From: Desulfosporosinus acidiphilus SJ4
Lineage (GTDB): Bacteria > Bacillota > Desulfitobacteriia > Desulfitobacteriales > Desulfitobacteriaceae
NCBI RefSeq assembly: GCF_000255115.2
Contig: NC_018068.1
Coordinates: forward strand, 1,583,977 to 1,647,976
DNA length: 64,000 nt
Reading direction: 5' to 3'
Positions 27,310 to 35,389 of this stretch are shown in pieces. Made by a program: the position numbers and the translations under genes. Each line of letters opens with the position of its first letter. The first letter of the stretch is position 1. The notes under the pieces are model-generated. The model searched no databases and was not told where the DNA came from. It worked only from the letters and a program-made list of their open reading frames with translations.

Positions 27310-27479
27310 AATTATAATGAAAATTATAATGAAATCTTTCGATCCCAGTGGAATTTTTATACAAAAAAATTAAAACAAGGGGAAAGTAGAACATATAGTC
27401 ATAATTTTAATCCTTAATTATAGTTCGTTCCCTTTAATCCCATGGTATAATGTTCAAAAGATATACAGAGGGCGAGATT

Positions 27480-27704
27480 ATGCAAATAATAACTAGTGAA
27501 GATATGAAAACAAATACAATTAAAATTCTGATCAATGAATTTTTGGTTACCCATGAAATTACATCAAAAGAAAGCATTTCTATTGAACTTTTAAATTATC
27601 TGCGAAATAAAGAGATGAAAATTGAAGATGGTGTATTATTTAACCAATTGCTTGATCTAATAGAAGAAAAAGTTATAGGTTTGATGGATGAAAAAATTGG
27701 TTAG
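27480..27704 (+). CDS. Hypothetical small helical protein
   Basis: The ATG at 27480 has AGAGGGCGAG upstream; a longer frame to 27450 lacks one. The 74-residue product is charged and predicted helical (MQIITSEDMKTNTIKILINE, then LLDLIEEKVIGLMDEK). No family recognised. A clear terminator follows at 27748, supporting a real transcription unit. Confidence 0.45.
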   Translation: MQIITSEDMKTNTIKILINEFLVTHEITSKESISIELLNYLRNKEMKIEDGVLFNQLLDLIEEKVIGLMDEKIG

Positions 27705-27747
27705 GTTGAAAAAGAATAAGTCCTTTTGCTTGGTTTCCGCTATGAAA

Positions 27748-27786
27748 AAAGGCTGGCCGAATAAATATTCGGGACAGCCTTTTCTA
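27748..27786 (+). terminator. Terminator
   Basis: AAAGGCTG-CCGAATA pairs with TATTCGG-CAGCCTTTT, followed by a T-rich tail. Confidence 0.8.
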
Positions 27787-28002
27787 TTTCGTCATAGGGG
27801 AACGAAGCAGCCATAAAATTTCTAAATATTAAAAATAGTCAAGAGGAAATTCTCATTTTTTGTCGAATATTATTAATATTTCTATAATATAGAATAATGC
27901 AATTTGCCTATGCAAATGAATCTGGCTGGTTAGATCCTATGTCGTAGAAAAGTCCTGTAAAGTTATTTGTGACAAATGGTTCAAGAATAAGGAGGTGTAA
28001 AT

Positions 28003-28194
28003 ATGAGTTGTCAATGTCCAAAGTGCAAAGGACAAGATTGTCTTTGCAAACTGTGTCTCGAAAAGCGAAAGTGTGGGTATGCTCGGGTTGATGATTGCCG
28101 ATGGGAAAGCACGAAGAGAAATAAGGGTCAACCCGTATTTTTAAAGAAAAGTAATAAAATTACATTATCCCCGTCAAATGGGCGGCTAACATGA
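28003..28194 (+). CDS. Small Cys-rich protein
   Basis: A 63-residue protein with nine Cys in the first half (CQCPKCKGQDCLCKLCLEKR..C...DDC), preceded by an ideal AAGGAGGTG at seven bases. The N-terminal half could bind zinc or an iron-sulfur cluster; the C-terminal half is basic. No family is recognised. It is monocistronic with a strong downstream terminator. Confidence 0.65.
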   Translation: MSCQCPKCKGQDCLCKLCLEKRKCGYARVDDCRWESTKRNKGQPVFLKKSNKITLSPSNGRLT

Positions 28195-28306
28195 TACAAT
28201 CACGTTTCTGGAGCCTGGCATTCTGAGCATAGATATAAGGTTTAGACTAAGAATTTATGCGGAATATTCAGTGTCGTAGTATGTATATGTAATAGTAAGG
28301 AATTAG

Positions 28307-28352
28307 AAAAAGTCTGAACATCCCATTTGAACGGGATGGTTCAGACTTTTTA
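28307..28352. terminator. Bidirectional terminator
   Basis: AAAAAGTCTGAACATCCC pairs with GGGATGgTTCAGACTTTTT. It separates the Cys-rich gene from the convergent lysine permease gene and has A/T tracts for both directions. Confidence 0.85.
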
Positions 28353-28378
28353 AGTATCGGTAAGACCTTTGGAGAGTA

Positions 28379-29782
28379 CTATTCCTTGAGCATTTCGTGC
28401 TTTGGCAGGAGCGGAACCAGTACTAACCCGGATACAATGAGTAACATTCCGAGAGCTAAGGTCTTAAGATCGCTTAATCCGGTTTTCAAAACCCAGAGGG
28501 AATAGAGAGAAGCACCCAAGGCCATAGTCCCGTCAAGAAAACGTTTACCAATCTTAATTTTGCCATAGTTTTCACCCTTTAAAACAACTTTCAGAGAATA
28601 AATGCCTGAGAAAAGGTAAGGAACTAAGTTGGCAAGGGTGGCGATGACAATCATTTCGTTAAAGGCATTAGCAATGGTATCGGAGATCATTGAGAGCAGG
28701 AACAATTGCGTGAGGCCATTCGTAATCCAGGCTGCACGGTAAGGGGCACCATTTTTATTTTCTTTAACAAACCAGTGCGGGAAGAGATTGAGGCGTGCGG
28801 ATTGGTAAGGGACCTCGACACTGAGTAAAATCCAACCAACCGTTGCGCCGAGCATGGAAAGGACACCGAGAGTTGCCATGATAAACGAACCTTTCGGTCC
28901 AATAATTTTCGTTAAGACATCAACTAAAGGTTTATCGGCAACCATCAATTCTTTGGCGGGTAAGGCCCCCATAGCCAAGAACGTAATAAGAAGGTAGATG
29001 GCTAATGCAATGAGTAAGCCGGTGAGTGTTGCCCATTTAACATCCTGCTGCCTCTTAGCTCGTCCGGAAAGCCATACTGCTGATTCCACACCGATAAAAG
29101 CCCAGAGGGTTAGAATCGCCCCTTGATTCATTTGTTGAAAAAGTCCGAGGGTTTCGCCGGATTTAAGGGTTTTTTCAGCGATAAAAGGATGGAGATAGGT
29201 TATATCGAAGATAGAAAGAGCAATAATTATGAAGAAGATGAATCCTAAGATTTTAGTTATCGTAGCAAAGAAGTTGATTTTACTTGCTGCGTATGTCCCT
29301 TTAAACATCAGATAATGAACAAACCAGAGCACCAGGGAAGCAATTATAAATGAGAGGAAATTGCCAACCTGAATGTTAAACAGACCCAAAGTGAAAAGAA
29401 CCGTTTTGCTTTGTAAAACAGGCAGGAAATACGTTAGATAACCTACAAGCGTTATGAGAATTGCTGCATTTCCAGGAGAGTTTGAGGTCCAATATCCCCA
29501 CGAGATTTCAAATCCCATGATTTGCCCCAGCTTGTTTTGGCCAAACAATTCCCTGGTGTAGCTGGGGGGACCGCCGATTAGTTCGGGTTTAAAATCTGAC
29601 AGCTGGCCATAAACGTGAGCAAGCATCAAAACACCAAGACCGGTAAACAGCCAGGCAAGCAATACTCCCGCAGGAGAACCAATGTTCGAGAGAGATTGCG
29701 GAAGCATGAAGATCGCCGATCCCACCATGTTTCCAGTGACGAGCGCTGTCAATAACCAAAAACCTAATTTTTTACTACTCAT
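28379..29782 (-). CDS. APC-family amino acid permease, probable lysine transporter
   Basis: The start at 29782 has GGAGGA six bases upstream. The 467-residue protein has 12 membrane helices. The TM1 motif TGNMVGSAIFMLP is that of basic amino acid/polyamine antiporter relatives (ArcD, AdiC, YvsH). Substrate inference comes from the lysine riboswitch in its leader: repression by lysine implies lysine import or exchange. Comparable riboswitch-controlled APC permeases (yvsH) are known in Bacillus. Monocistronic between its leader and a bidirectional terminator. Confidence 0.88.
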   Translation of the reverse strand: MSSKKLGFWLLTALVTGNMVGSAIFMLPQSLSNIGSPAGVLLAWLFTGLGVLMLAHVYGQLSDFKPELIGGPPSYTRELFGQNKLGQIMGFEISWGYWTSNSPGNAAILITLVGYLTYFLPVLQSKTVLFTLGLFNIQVGNFLSFIIASLVLWFVHYLMFKGTYAASKINFFATITKILGFIFFIIIALSIFDITYLHPFIAEKTLKSGETLGLFQQMNQGAILTLWAFIGVESAVWLSGRAKRQQDVKWATLTGLLIALAIYLLITFLAMGALPAKELMVADKPLVDVLTKIIGPKGSFIMATLGVLSMLGATVGWILLSVEVPYQSARLNLFPHWFVKENKNGAPYRAAWITNGLTQLFLLSMISDTIANAFNEMIVIATLANLVPYLFSGIYSLKVVLKGENYGKIKIGKRFLDGTMALGASLYSLWVLKTGLSDLKTLALGMLLIVSGLVLVPLLPKHEMLKE

Positions 29783-29810
29783 TTTAATCCTCCGTAAAAT
29801 TTCTGAATTT

Positions 29811-29860
29811 AAAATAAAATAAAATAAGCCCTTGAAGCTATGGTTGCTGCTCAAAGGCTT
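29811..29860 (-). terminator. Attenuator terminator of the lysine riboswitch
   Basis: On the minus strand AAGCCTTTGA (29851-29860) pairs with TCAAGGGCTT (29826-29835) and is followed by three TTTTA-type T blocks. It is placed between the aptamer and the permease RBS. Confidence 0.8.
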
Positions 29861-29889
29861 ACTTATACCAACAATTTTGAAGGCATATC

Positions 29890-30065
29890 ACCGAAGCAGG
29901 TAGCTCTCCACAACGATTTTGTGACAGTTATGCACCTTTCGGATACATACCCAGCATGTGAGTTTTTGGGCAATTATCTCACGTGCTTCGGCGATACTCC
30001 CTTTCAAGCCATTTTATTTCCCTGTCAGAAATGACCTTACTCTTGAGAATCGCGCCTCTACCTTG
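29890..30065 (-). ncRNA. Lysine riboswitch (L-box)
   Basis: The minus strand shows the conserved L-box blocks in order: AAGGTAGAGGCGCG (about 30064-30051), AAGAGTA, a GGGAGTATCGCCGAAGC block, GCTGGGTATG, CCGAAAGGTGCATAACTGTCAC, and GTGGAGAGCTACC (about 29914-29902). With the terminator that follows, it represses the permease gene when lysine is abundant. Confidence 0.93.
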
Positions 30066-30077
30066 TAATTAATGATA

Positions 30078-30105
30078 TTTATAGGAAAATTCCAAGTTTT
30101 GTCCA
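30078..30105 (-). promoter_or_regulatory. Promoter of the lysine riboswitch transcript
   Basis: On the minus strand TGGACA (30105-30100) and TATAAA (30083-30078) are separated by 16 bases and end about 13 bases before the aptamer. Confidence 0.6.
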
Positions 30106-30509
30106 TTAGTAATAGTAACCGGGATAAGTTATCTTGTCAATAAATAACCGTCAATCCTAATCTGTCAAAATTGTGGTATATCAATTTATTTATCCGCTTG
30201 TATATCCACTAATAACGCTGTGGGATTGGCTTATTTGTTGTAGAAGCGGGAGTCTTATAATTGGCAAAATTTTAATGTTTTCTTAGAGGGAATTCTCGAA
30301 ATATGTAGAATTACCCTTTATCGTGCTGATAATTGGAAGCGATTTGTATTTATAAATCTCTAAAGTTAGTAAGAGGAATAAACTTGATATGTTTTAGTAA
30401 CTATATCTAATGTTTTAGTTCCAGGCGATCCTTGGTAAGTTGTCGTTTATGTCCTGAGTATCATATTTACGGGTAATCTTGCTGTAATACTAAAAGAAGA
30501 GGAGAGGCG
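30106..30509. other. Gene-free leader region of the exopolysaccharide operon
   Basis: About 400 bases with no supportable frame. A TTGATA/TCTAAT pair with 16-base spacing (30384-30411) is a possible + strand promoter for the operon. I see no c-di-GMP riboswitch consensus. Confidence 0.4.
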
Positions 30510-30572
30510 CTAAAAATCAGAATCAAAGTCAAATTCAAAGTTTTTACCATCCTCCTAATTCCGTTTGTTTTA

Positions 30573-31658
30573 TTGTTTTTCATATATAGTTATAAAATCA
30601 ATCACTTAGAATCCGGCAAATTTGTGGTCAAATACCTGCTTAATAATGATGCATCGGATCCTATCGAAAAAGATATTAATCGATTGCTTTCGCAGCGATT
30701 TTTAACAAGTGATGGACTCTTTACTAGCTGTCAGGGTGCTGGAACAGAAAGTAATAAGTATATACTTTTGGAATCAGAGGGCCAACTGATGGAGTATGCT
30801 TTGCTTTTAAAGGACAAACATTTTTATGAATCAGTTCTTAATAACCTTCAAACGTATTTTCTGGCTTCCAAGGGATATTATTATTGGCGGTTAAATTTAC
30901 CGGATCTGCACTCGGAAAATGCCACAGCTTTGGTGGATGAACTAAGATTATTAAGGTGCTTGGATCAAGGCAGTACCATTTTTAATGAGCTTACTTATAA
31001 AATTAAAGCTTGCTTTTTAGCATTTAATCTCTATCGCTATAACCGAGAGGGAAATGTCTTTTGCGACAGCTACGACGGCAGAATTGGAAAGAGTGAAGGA
31101 AAAGTTTCTTTATTTTATATAGATCCTGTGGGACTGAAGATACTAGCGACTGATTTTCCTCTTGCTAAACAATCGGTGGAGAATACCATAAATCTTCTTA
31201 AAAATGCTCCTCTTAATAATTCGGGTTTTTTTCCGGCGTATTATGATTTGCGGAGTGGAAAGTATGTTTGGCCGGATAAATTTATGGCTGTTGAACAATT
31301 ATATACGATTAGTTATGCTCAGGATGCTGGGAAGAATGTAACTATACTCTTGGACTTTCTGCGTAATAGTATTCGTAATCATGGAAAAATATTTAATGCT
31401 TATCAAGCGGACGGAAGTCCGGTTGGAGAGGACGATTCGGCGGCTGTCTATGCGTTGGCGGCACGTATTTTTCATCAGGCGGGGGACACTAGGGATGAGA
31501 AATGGTGCTATGAACGAATGCTTGCCTATCGCATTAATGGACAAAGTGAATTAAAAGGGGCCTTTGGCTACGAGACTGCCCAGTCAGCTTTTGCCTTCGA
31601 TCAAATGGAAGCCTTATTAACACTCGGCCAAGAGGGGAAGACATCAAGTGAGCAATAA
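30573..31658 (+). CDS. ydaJ: GH8-like glycoside hydrolase of the exopolysaccharide operon (YdaJ-type)
   Basis: First gene of an operon ordered like B. subtilis ydaJKLMN. The protein shows alpha-barrel repeats of the GH8/cellulase clan (SENATALVDELRLLRCLDQG, YFPAYYDLRSG-like segments, DDSAAVYALAARIFHQAGD). TTG at 30573 is the first canonical start, but the frame is open from 30477 and encodes, before it, a basic stretch and hydrophobic helix (KIRIKVKFKVFTILLIPFVL) that look like the true signal anchor; GAGGAGAG at 30499-30506 is placed for a start near 30510-30516, where only CTA, AAA and ATC occur. The true start is therefore unclear. It overlaps the next gene by 11 bases. Confidence 0.75.
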   Translation: MFFIYSYKINHLESGKFVVKYLLNNDASDPIEKDINRLLSQRFLTSDGLFTSCQGAGTESNKYILLESEGQLMEYALLLKDKHFYESVLNNLQTYFLASKGYYYWRLNLPDLHSENATALVDELRLLRCLDQGSTIFNELTYKIKACFLAFNLYRYNREGNVFCDSYDGRIGKSEGKVSLFYIDPVGLKILATDFPLAKQSVENTINLLKNAPLNNSGFFPAYYDLRSGKYVWPDKFMAVEQLYTISYAQDAGKNVTILLDFLRNSIRNHGKIFNAYQADGSPVGEDDSAAVYALAARIFHQAGDTRDEKWCYERMLAYRINGQSELKGAFGYETAQSAFAFDQMEALLTLGQEGKTSSEQ

Positions 31659-32517
31659 AATCATCGATCATAAAGTAGTTCGGAAAGATTATCTTTTCTT
31701 TATGGAAATTTTCCTCCTTTGGTTAGTATTATTGGCAATCACTATATCAACAACTCCGGGTGCTAATTTATCAGCCTTTGTTCTAATGAGTTGTACTGTA
31801 GCCGCTTTTGTCATTGGCTACATCTTTGGGTCGATGACCGGGCTGATTACTTCCTTAGCTTTTGTTTTTATTTACGGTTCTTATTTAATTTATAGCGTCT
31901 TGGTGAGTGGGAGTATCACAGAACTCAAGGTTCAATATGTTGTTTGGCTGTTCGTCATTCCCTTTGGCTCCTATTTATCCGGACAGATGGGTTCATATGT
32001 GAATAATCTTGTCTGGCAGTTGGAGAAACAGACCGTTCTTGAAGACTTTGTTACTATTGATGAAACGACCAAATTTCTAAATCGTAAAGCCTTCTTCGGC
32101 AAGTTAGAAGAAGAAATATCTCGTTCCCGTCGATTTGATCAACCATTGACCCTTATGGTAATTGTTCTTGTTAATGAGACAGAAATGCGTACAGTTTTCG
32201 GACAACATGGGATGAGCAATATTATCGTCGAAATGGCTAAGGTCATTGAGGAGCACACACGTATTATCGATATGAAAGGCAGTATTGACGAAAAAACTAC
32301 TGCTGTAATTCTTCCTGGTACTTCCGGTGAAGGTGCTGCCGTTGTGGTAGAAAAGCTCAATAATTCATTAGACCGAGTGAGTGTTTCTCTTGATGGGAAG
32401 CGTAAAGTGCTAAAACTAAGGGTAAGGCTGGGAAAAGCCGAAGTAAGGAAAGGTGAGGATGATATCTTTGCACTTTATGACCGTGCCTTGGAAGAAACTA
32501 AGTATGATCTTGGCTAG
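31648..32517 (+). CDS. ydaK: Membrane protein with degenerate GGDEF domain, c-di-GMP receptor (YdaK-type)
   Basis: GTG start with AGAGGGGAAG upstream. Residues about 12-115 form four membrane helices; the rest is a GGDEF-fold domain (DETTKFLNRKAFFGKLEEEISRS onward). At the active-site position the signature is DEKTT instead of GGDEF, so no cyclase activity is expected. The inhibitory-site motif RxxD is kept (RIID), five residues before that position as in active enzymes. B. subtilis YdaK is a known inactive GGDEF c-di-GMP receptor controlling polymer synthesis by YdaLMN; the same role is inferred here. Confidence 0.88.
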   Translation: MSNKIIDHKVVRKDYLFFMEIFLLWLVLLAITISTTPGANLSAFVLMSCTVAAFVIGYIFGSMTGLITSLAFVFIYGSYLIYSVLVSGSITELKVQYVVWLFVIPFGSYLSGQMGSYVNNLVWQLEKQTVLEDFVTIDETTKFLNRKAFFGKLEEEISRSRRFDQPLTLMVIVLVNETEMRTVFGQHGMSNIIVEMAKVIEEHTRIIDMKGSIDEKTTAVILPGTSGEGAAVVVEKLNNSLDRVSVSLDGKRKVLKLRVRLGKAEVRKGEDDIFALYDRALEETKYDLG

Positions 32518-34114
32518 CTTCTTGGTATTATTTTTGATGGTTTCAGTTCCGCCTGCCCAAGGAAGCAGCCCTGAAAATACTCCTGGATTGCGGTCTCCAG
32601 CGAAAGTTCTGGTGTTTTATGAAAGATCGACGCGGTTTGGGGAAACATTTCCCCTTGTTAAGGCCTTAGAAGAGTACTTAGGCCATTTTGATGTTCAAGT
32701 TGAAGAAATGGCCTGTTCCCAGTGGACTCCGGGAAGTTTGAAAGGATATGACGTTATTTTTTATTTGGGAGATTATAAAAGGAGTCTGCCTAATAATTTG
32801 CTTTCAGAAATGAGTCAAGTTCATAAATTGTTTTGGTTTGAACAAAATATCGAGCAGTACGCGGGCTTTGAGAAATGGATTGACTTTCATGACTTGGGGT
32901 TGCTAAGTGATTATGTTTCTCTCCACTATAATGGGACCAATCTTTCGCTTAATCCCAGTGAAAAATTCAATTGCGCTTACCCAGACGATGCCCAAGATCG
33001 TGTCGTTGCCGACAATCTGCACGGGCTTGTTCCTTTCGTTTGGGAAAAAGATAATGTTGTATATTTTAGCAGATTAGATTTTCAAAATCCTTTTAACTTA
33101 ATTCTAGGTGGCATTTTAGAAGATATTCTTAGCGGAAATCAGGCCGCGAGCAAGCAGGTATTATTGCGAATTGAAGATGTTCAACCCCTTACTCCGCCTG
33201 ATACTTTGGTTAAACTCATCAACACTTTAGCAATTGCTAGAATTCCTTTTGCTCTGACAGTGACTCCGTTAATGGAACTCGATGGAAAGACTGTATCTTT
33301 GATAGATTATCCCCAATTAGTTAAAGTACTTCAGACCGTAGAATCCAACGGCGGCTGTATCATCCTGAAAGGTTATGAGGTCACTAATGGTACAGAATTG
33401 GAGTATTGGAACGCTAAAGGTGATAAACCTTTTGACGTGAGCAAGGAAAATGCCGCCCTAAGCGGGATAAGCAAAGGCATACAACTCTTGGCAGGGTTGA
33501 ATTTGTATCCGGTAGCTTTTGAAGTTCCAGGTTCCGCTATGTCGCTGCGCGGCTATAAAGTTTTAGCCCAGCATTTTACGACATTATCCGGAAGTGTTCA
33601 ATTATCCGATTTATCCTCCGCCCAGTCCATTGACGTTCCTTTCACTTATCGTTCAAAGTTGGCGGGAATGCTGGTATATCCGGAAAATCTTGGCTATTAT
33701 GACCCAAAACTATTAGATCCTTCCGGCACGATTCTTAACAAAGCTCGACAACTGTCGGTGGTTTCCGATTGCACAGCCGGATTTTTTTTTCACAGTTATT
33801 TGCAAGCGGATAAGTTATTGCCTATTATTAAAGGTCTTCATCAAATGAACTACCAATTTGTTGATCTGCGCTCAACAAAGTACCAGGTAACAGCTCCGAA
33901 TATTTCAATAGCAGCTCAGAATGGCTACCGGAATATTAAGTCCGATATTCCAGCAGTATCCATTGACCAAACCCTAAAAGGTTTGAGATTATCAGTACGT
34001 AATTTCTTTTATGCGCTGGTGGCTTTACTATTAATTATTCTGTTAATATTTTTATATATCCTAACGCGAATCCGCCGAAGCAAAAGCAATTTGTACGAAA
34101 AGAGGAGGAGCTAG
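32477..34114 (+). CDS. ydaL: DUF2334-type exopolysaccharide protein (YdaL-type)
   Basis: About 545 residues, secreted and anchored: signal-like helix near the start (ILASFLVLFLMVSVPPAQG), a large extracytoplasmic region, and a C-terminal membrane helix (about the last 45 residues) with a basic cytosolic tail. LLRIEDVQPLTPPDTLVKLI, followed by IPFALTVTPLM, matches the DUF2334 polysaccharide-deacetylase-like domain with its RxDDV-type motif. It may modify the polymer during export. The exact start is uncertain (32477 or 32501); either overlaps ydaK. Next gene follows after one base. Confidence 0.8.
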   Translation: MTVPWKKLSMILASFLVLFLMVSVPPAQGSSPENTPGLRSPAKVLVFYERSTRFGETFPLVKALEEYLGHFDVQVEEMACSQWTPGSLKGYDVIFYLGDYKRSLPNNLLSEMSQVHKLFWFEQNIEQYAGFEKWIDFHDLGLLSDYVSLHYNGTNLSLNPSEKFNCAYPDDAQDRVVADNLHGLVPFVWEKDNVVYFSRLDFQNPFNLILGGILEDILSGNQAASKQVLLRIEDVQPLTPPDTLVKLINTLAIARIPFALTVTPLMELDGKTVSLIDYPQLVKVLQTVESNGGCIILKGYEVTNGTELEYWNAKGDKPFDVSKENAALSGISKGIQLLAGLNLYPVAFEVPGSAMSLRGYKVLAQHFTTLSGSVQLSDLSSAQSIDVPFTYRSKLAGMLVYPENLGYYDPKLLDPSGTILNKARQLSVVSDCTAGFFFHSYLQADKLLPIIKGLHQMNYQFVDLRSTKYQVTAPNISIAAQNGYRNIKSDIPAVSIDQTLKGLRLSVRNFFYALVALLLIILLIFLYILTRIRRSKSNLYEKRRS

Positions 34115-34115
34115 C

Positions 34116-35384
34116 ATGGGAAATCTCACTTTGACGGATTGGTTTTTTATTTCAACGGTATTGGCAATCTGGATGCTGCTTTTTTACCACGTAATATTAA
34201 CCTTTGCCGGATATCGCCGGTTTGTATCTTCCTTCGCAGTTGAAGAGAATTCCACAGGAATAAGTTTAGAATCTTACCCAACAGTATCTGTTCTAGTTCC
34301 TGCTCATAATGAAGAAAAGGTTATTGGACGAACGGTAGAGGCTTTAGCAAGATTAGAATATCCTAAAGACCGGATTGAAATTATAGTTATAAACGATAGC
34401 TCCACGGATGGAACCGGTGATGTATTAGCTGAAAAACAGAACCTATACCCTTTTCTCAAAGTAGTTACGATTAACCCTCCTCAGGGCGCCAAGGGCAAGT
34501 CAAACGCGCTTAACCAAGGATTTCTCGCGTCCAGCGGTGAGTATATAGTAATTTATGATGCGGATAATACTCCTGAGAGAAGAGCCGTTCGCAGTCTGGT
34601 TGAAACCATTGTCAACGATCCTAGATTGGGAGCCGTCGTGGGAAAGTTTCGCACCCGCAACAGGAATGTCAATATCCTTACACGCTTTGTAAATATTGAA
34701 ACTCTTAATTTTCAATGGACCGTTCAAGCCGGCCGCTGCAGTTTATTTGGACTTACGACAATCACTGGTACGAATTTCTTGATCAGGCGCAGTATTCTGG
34801 AGAAAATTGAGGGGTGGAATATAAAAGCTTTAACTGAGGACACCGAGTTGACGGTCAGGGTTTATGATGAAGGCTACTACATTACTTGGGTTCCTGATTC
34901 TGTGACATGGGAGCAAGAACCTGAGAAATGGAGTGTCTGGATCAAGCAAAGAACCCGCTGGGCCCGAGGGAATTTAGGTGTAATCAGTTACTATATTAGG
35001 AACCTTTTTAATTTAAGAAACAAACGTATTGCCGGGGATATTATATATTTTTTCTTTACCTATGGAATTTTCTTCTTTTCCATACTCGTATCCGATATCA
35101 TCTTTCTCCTGGGGTTATTTGGTAAGAGCCATTTAACTCTCACGGGACCTTTTACGATCATATGGTTTATGGCTTATGCTATGTTTATTTTTGAATCGTT
35201 CATTTCTGTAAACTTTGAAGCAGGCGAGGGGACATTTCTTAATCTTCTTCTTATTTGTCTTATGTATTTCACCTATTGCCAGCTTTGGCTTTTAGTCGTC
35301 GTAAAGGCAGCTTATTCTGTGTTAAGCGATCGTATTTCGGGTACCAATGCTCGTTGGTATAAAACCGAACGGTCAGGAGGTTAG
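34116..35384 (+). CDS. ydaM: BcsA-like family 2 glycosyltransferase (YdaM-type polymer synthase)
   Basis: AGAGGAGGAG precedes the ATG by five bases. The 422 residues hold an N-terminal helix, the GT-A domain with VPAHNEEKVIG, the D motifs VINDSSTDGT and YDADNTP, the TEDTELT acceptor-base motif and QRTRW (the QxxRW motif of processive synthases), followed by three to four C-terminal membrane helices. It should polymerise and extrude a beta-linked exopolysaccharide. There is no C-terminal PilZ domain, unlike BcsA, which fits control through the separate c-di-GMP receptor YdaK. Confidence 0.92.
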   Translation: MGNLTLTDWFFISTVLAIWMLLFYHVILTFAGYRRFVSSFAVEENSTGISLESYPTVSVLVPAHNEEKVIGRTVEALARLEYPKDRIEIIVINDSSTDGTGDVLAEKQNLYPFLKVVTINPPQGAKGKSNALNQGFLASSGEYIVIYDADNTPERRAVRSLVETIVNDPRLGAVVGKFRTRNRNVNILTRFVNIETLNFQWTVQAGRCSLFGLTTITGTNFLIRRSILEKIEGWNIKALTEDTELTVRVYDEGYYITWVPDSVTWEQEPEKWSVWIKQRTRWARGNLGVISYYIRNLFNLRNKRIAGDIIYFFFTYGIFFFSILVSDIIFLLGLFGKSHLTLTGPFTIIWFMAYAMFIFESFISVNFEAGEGTFLNLLLICLMYFTYCQLWLLVVVKAAYSVLSDRISGTNARWYKTERSGG

Positions 35385-35389
35385 TTTCT

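Noticed and set aside
30106-30509. c-di-GMP riboswitch before the exopolysaccharide operon
   Set aside because: Looked for because of the c-di-GMP link, but no GEMM consensus blocks are present.
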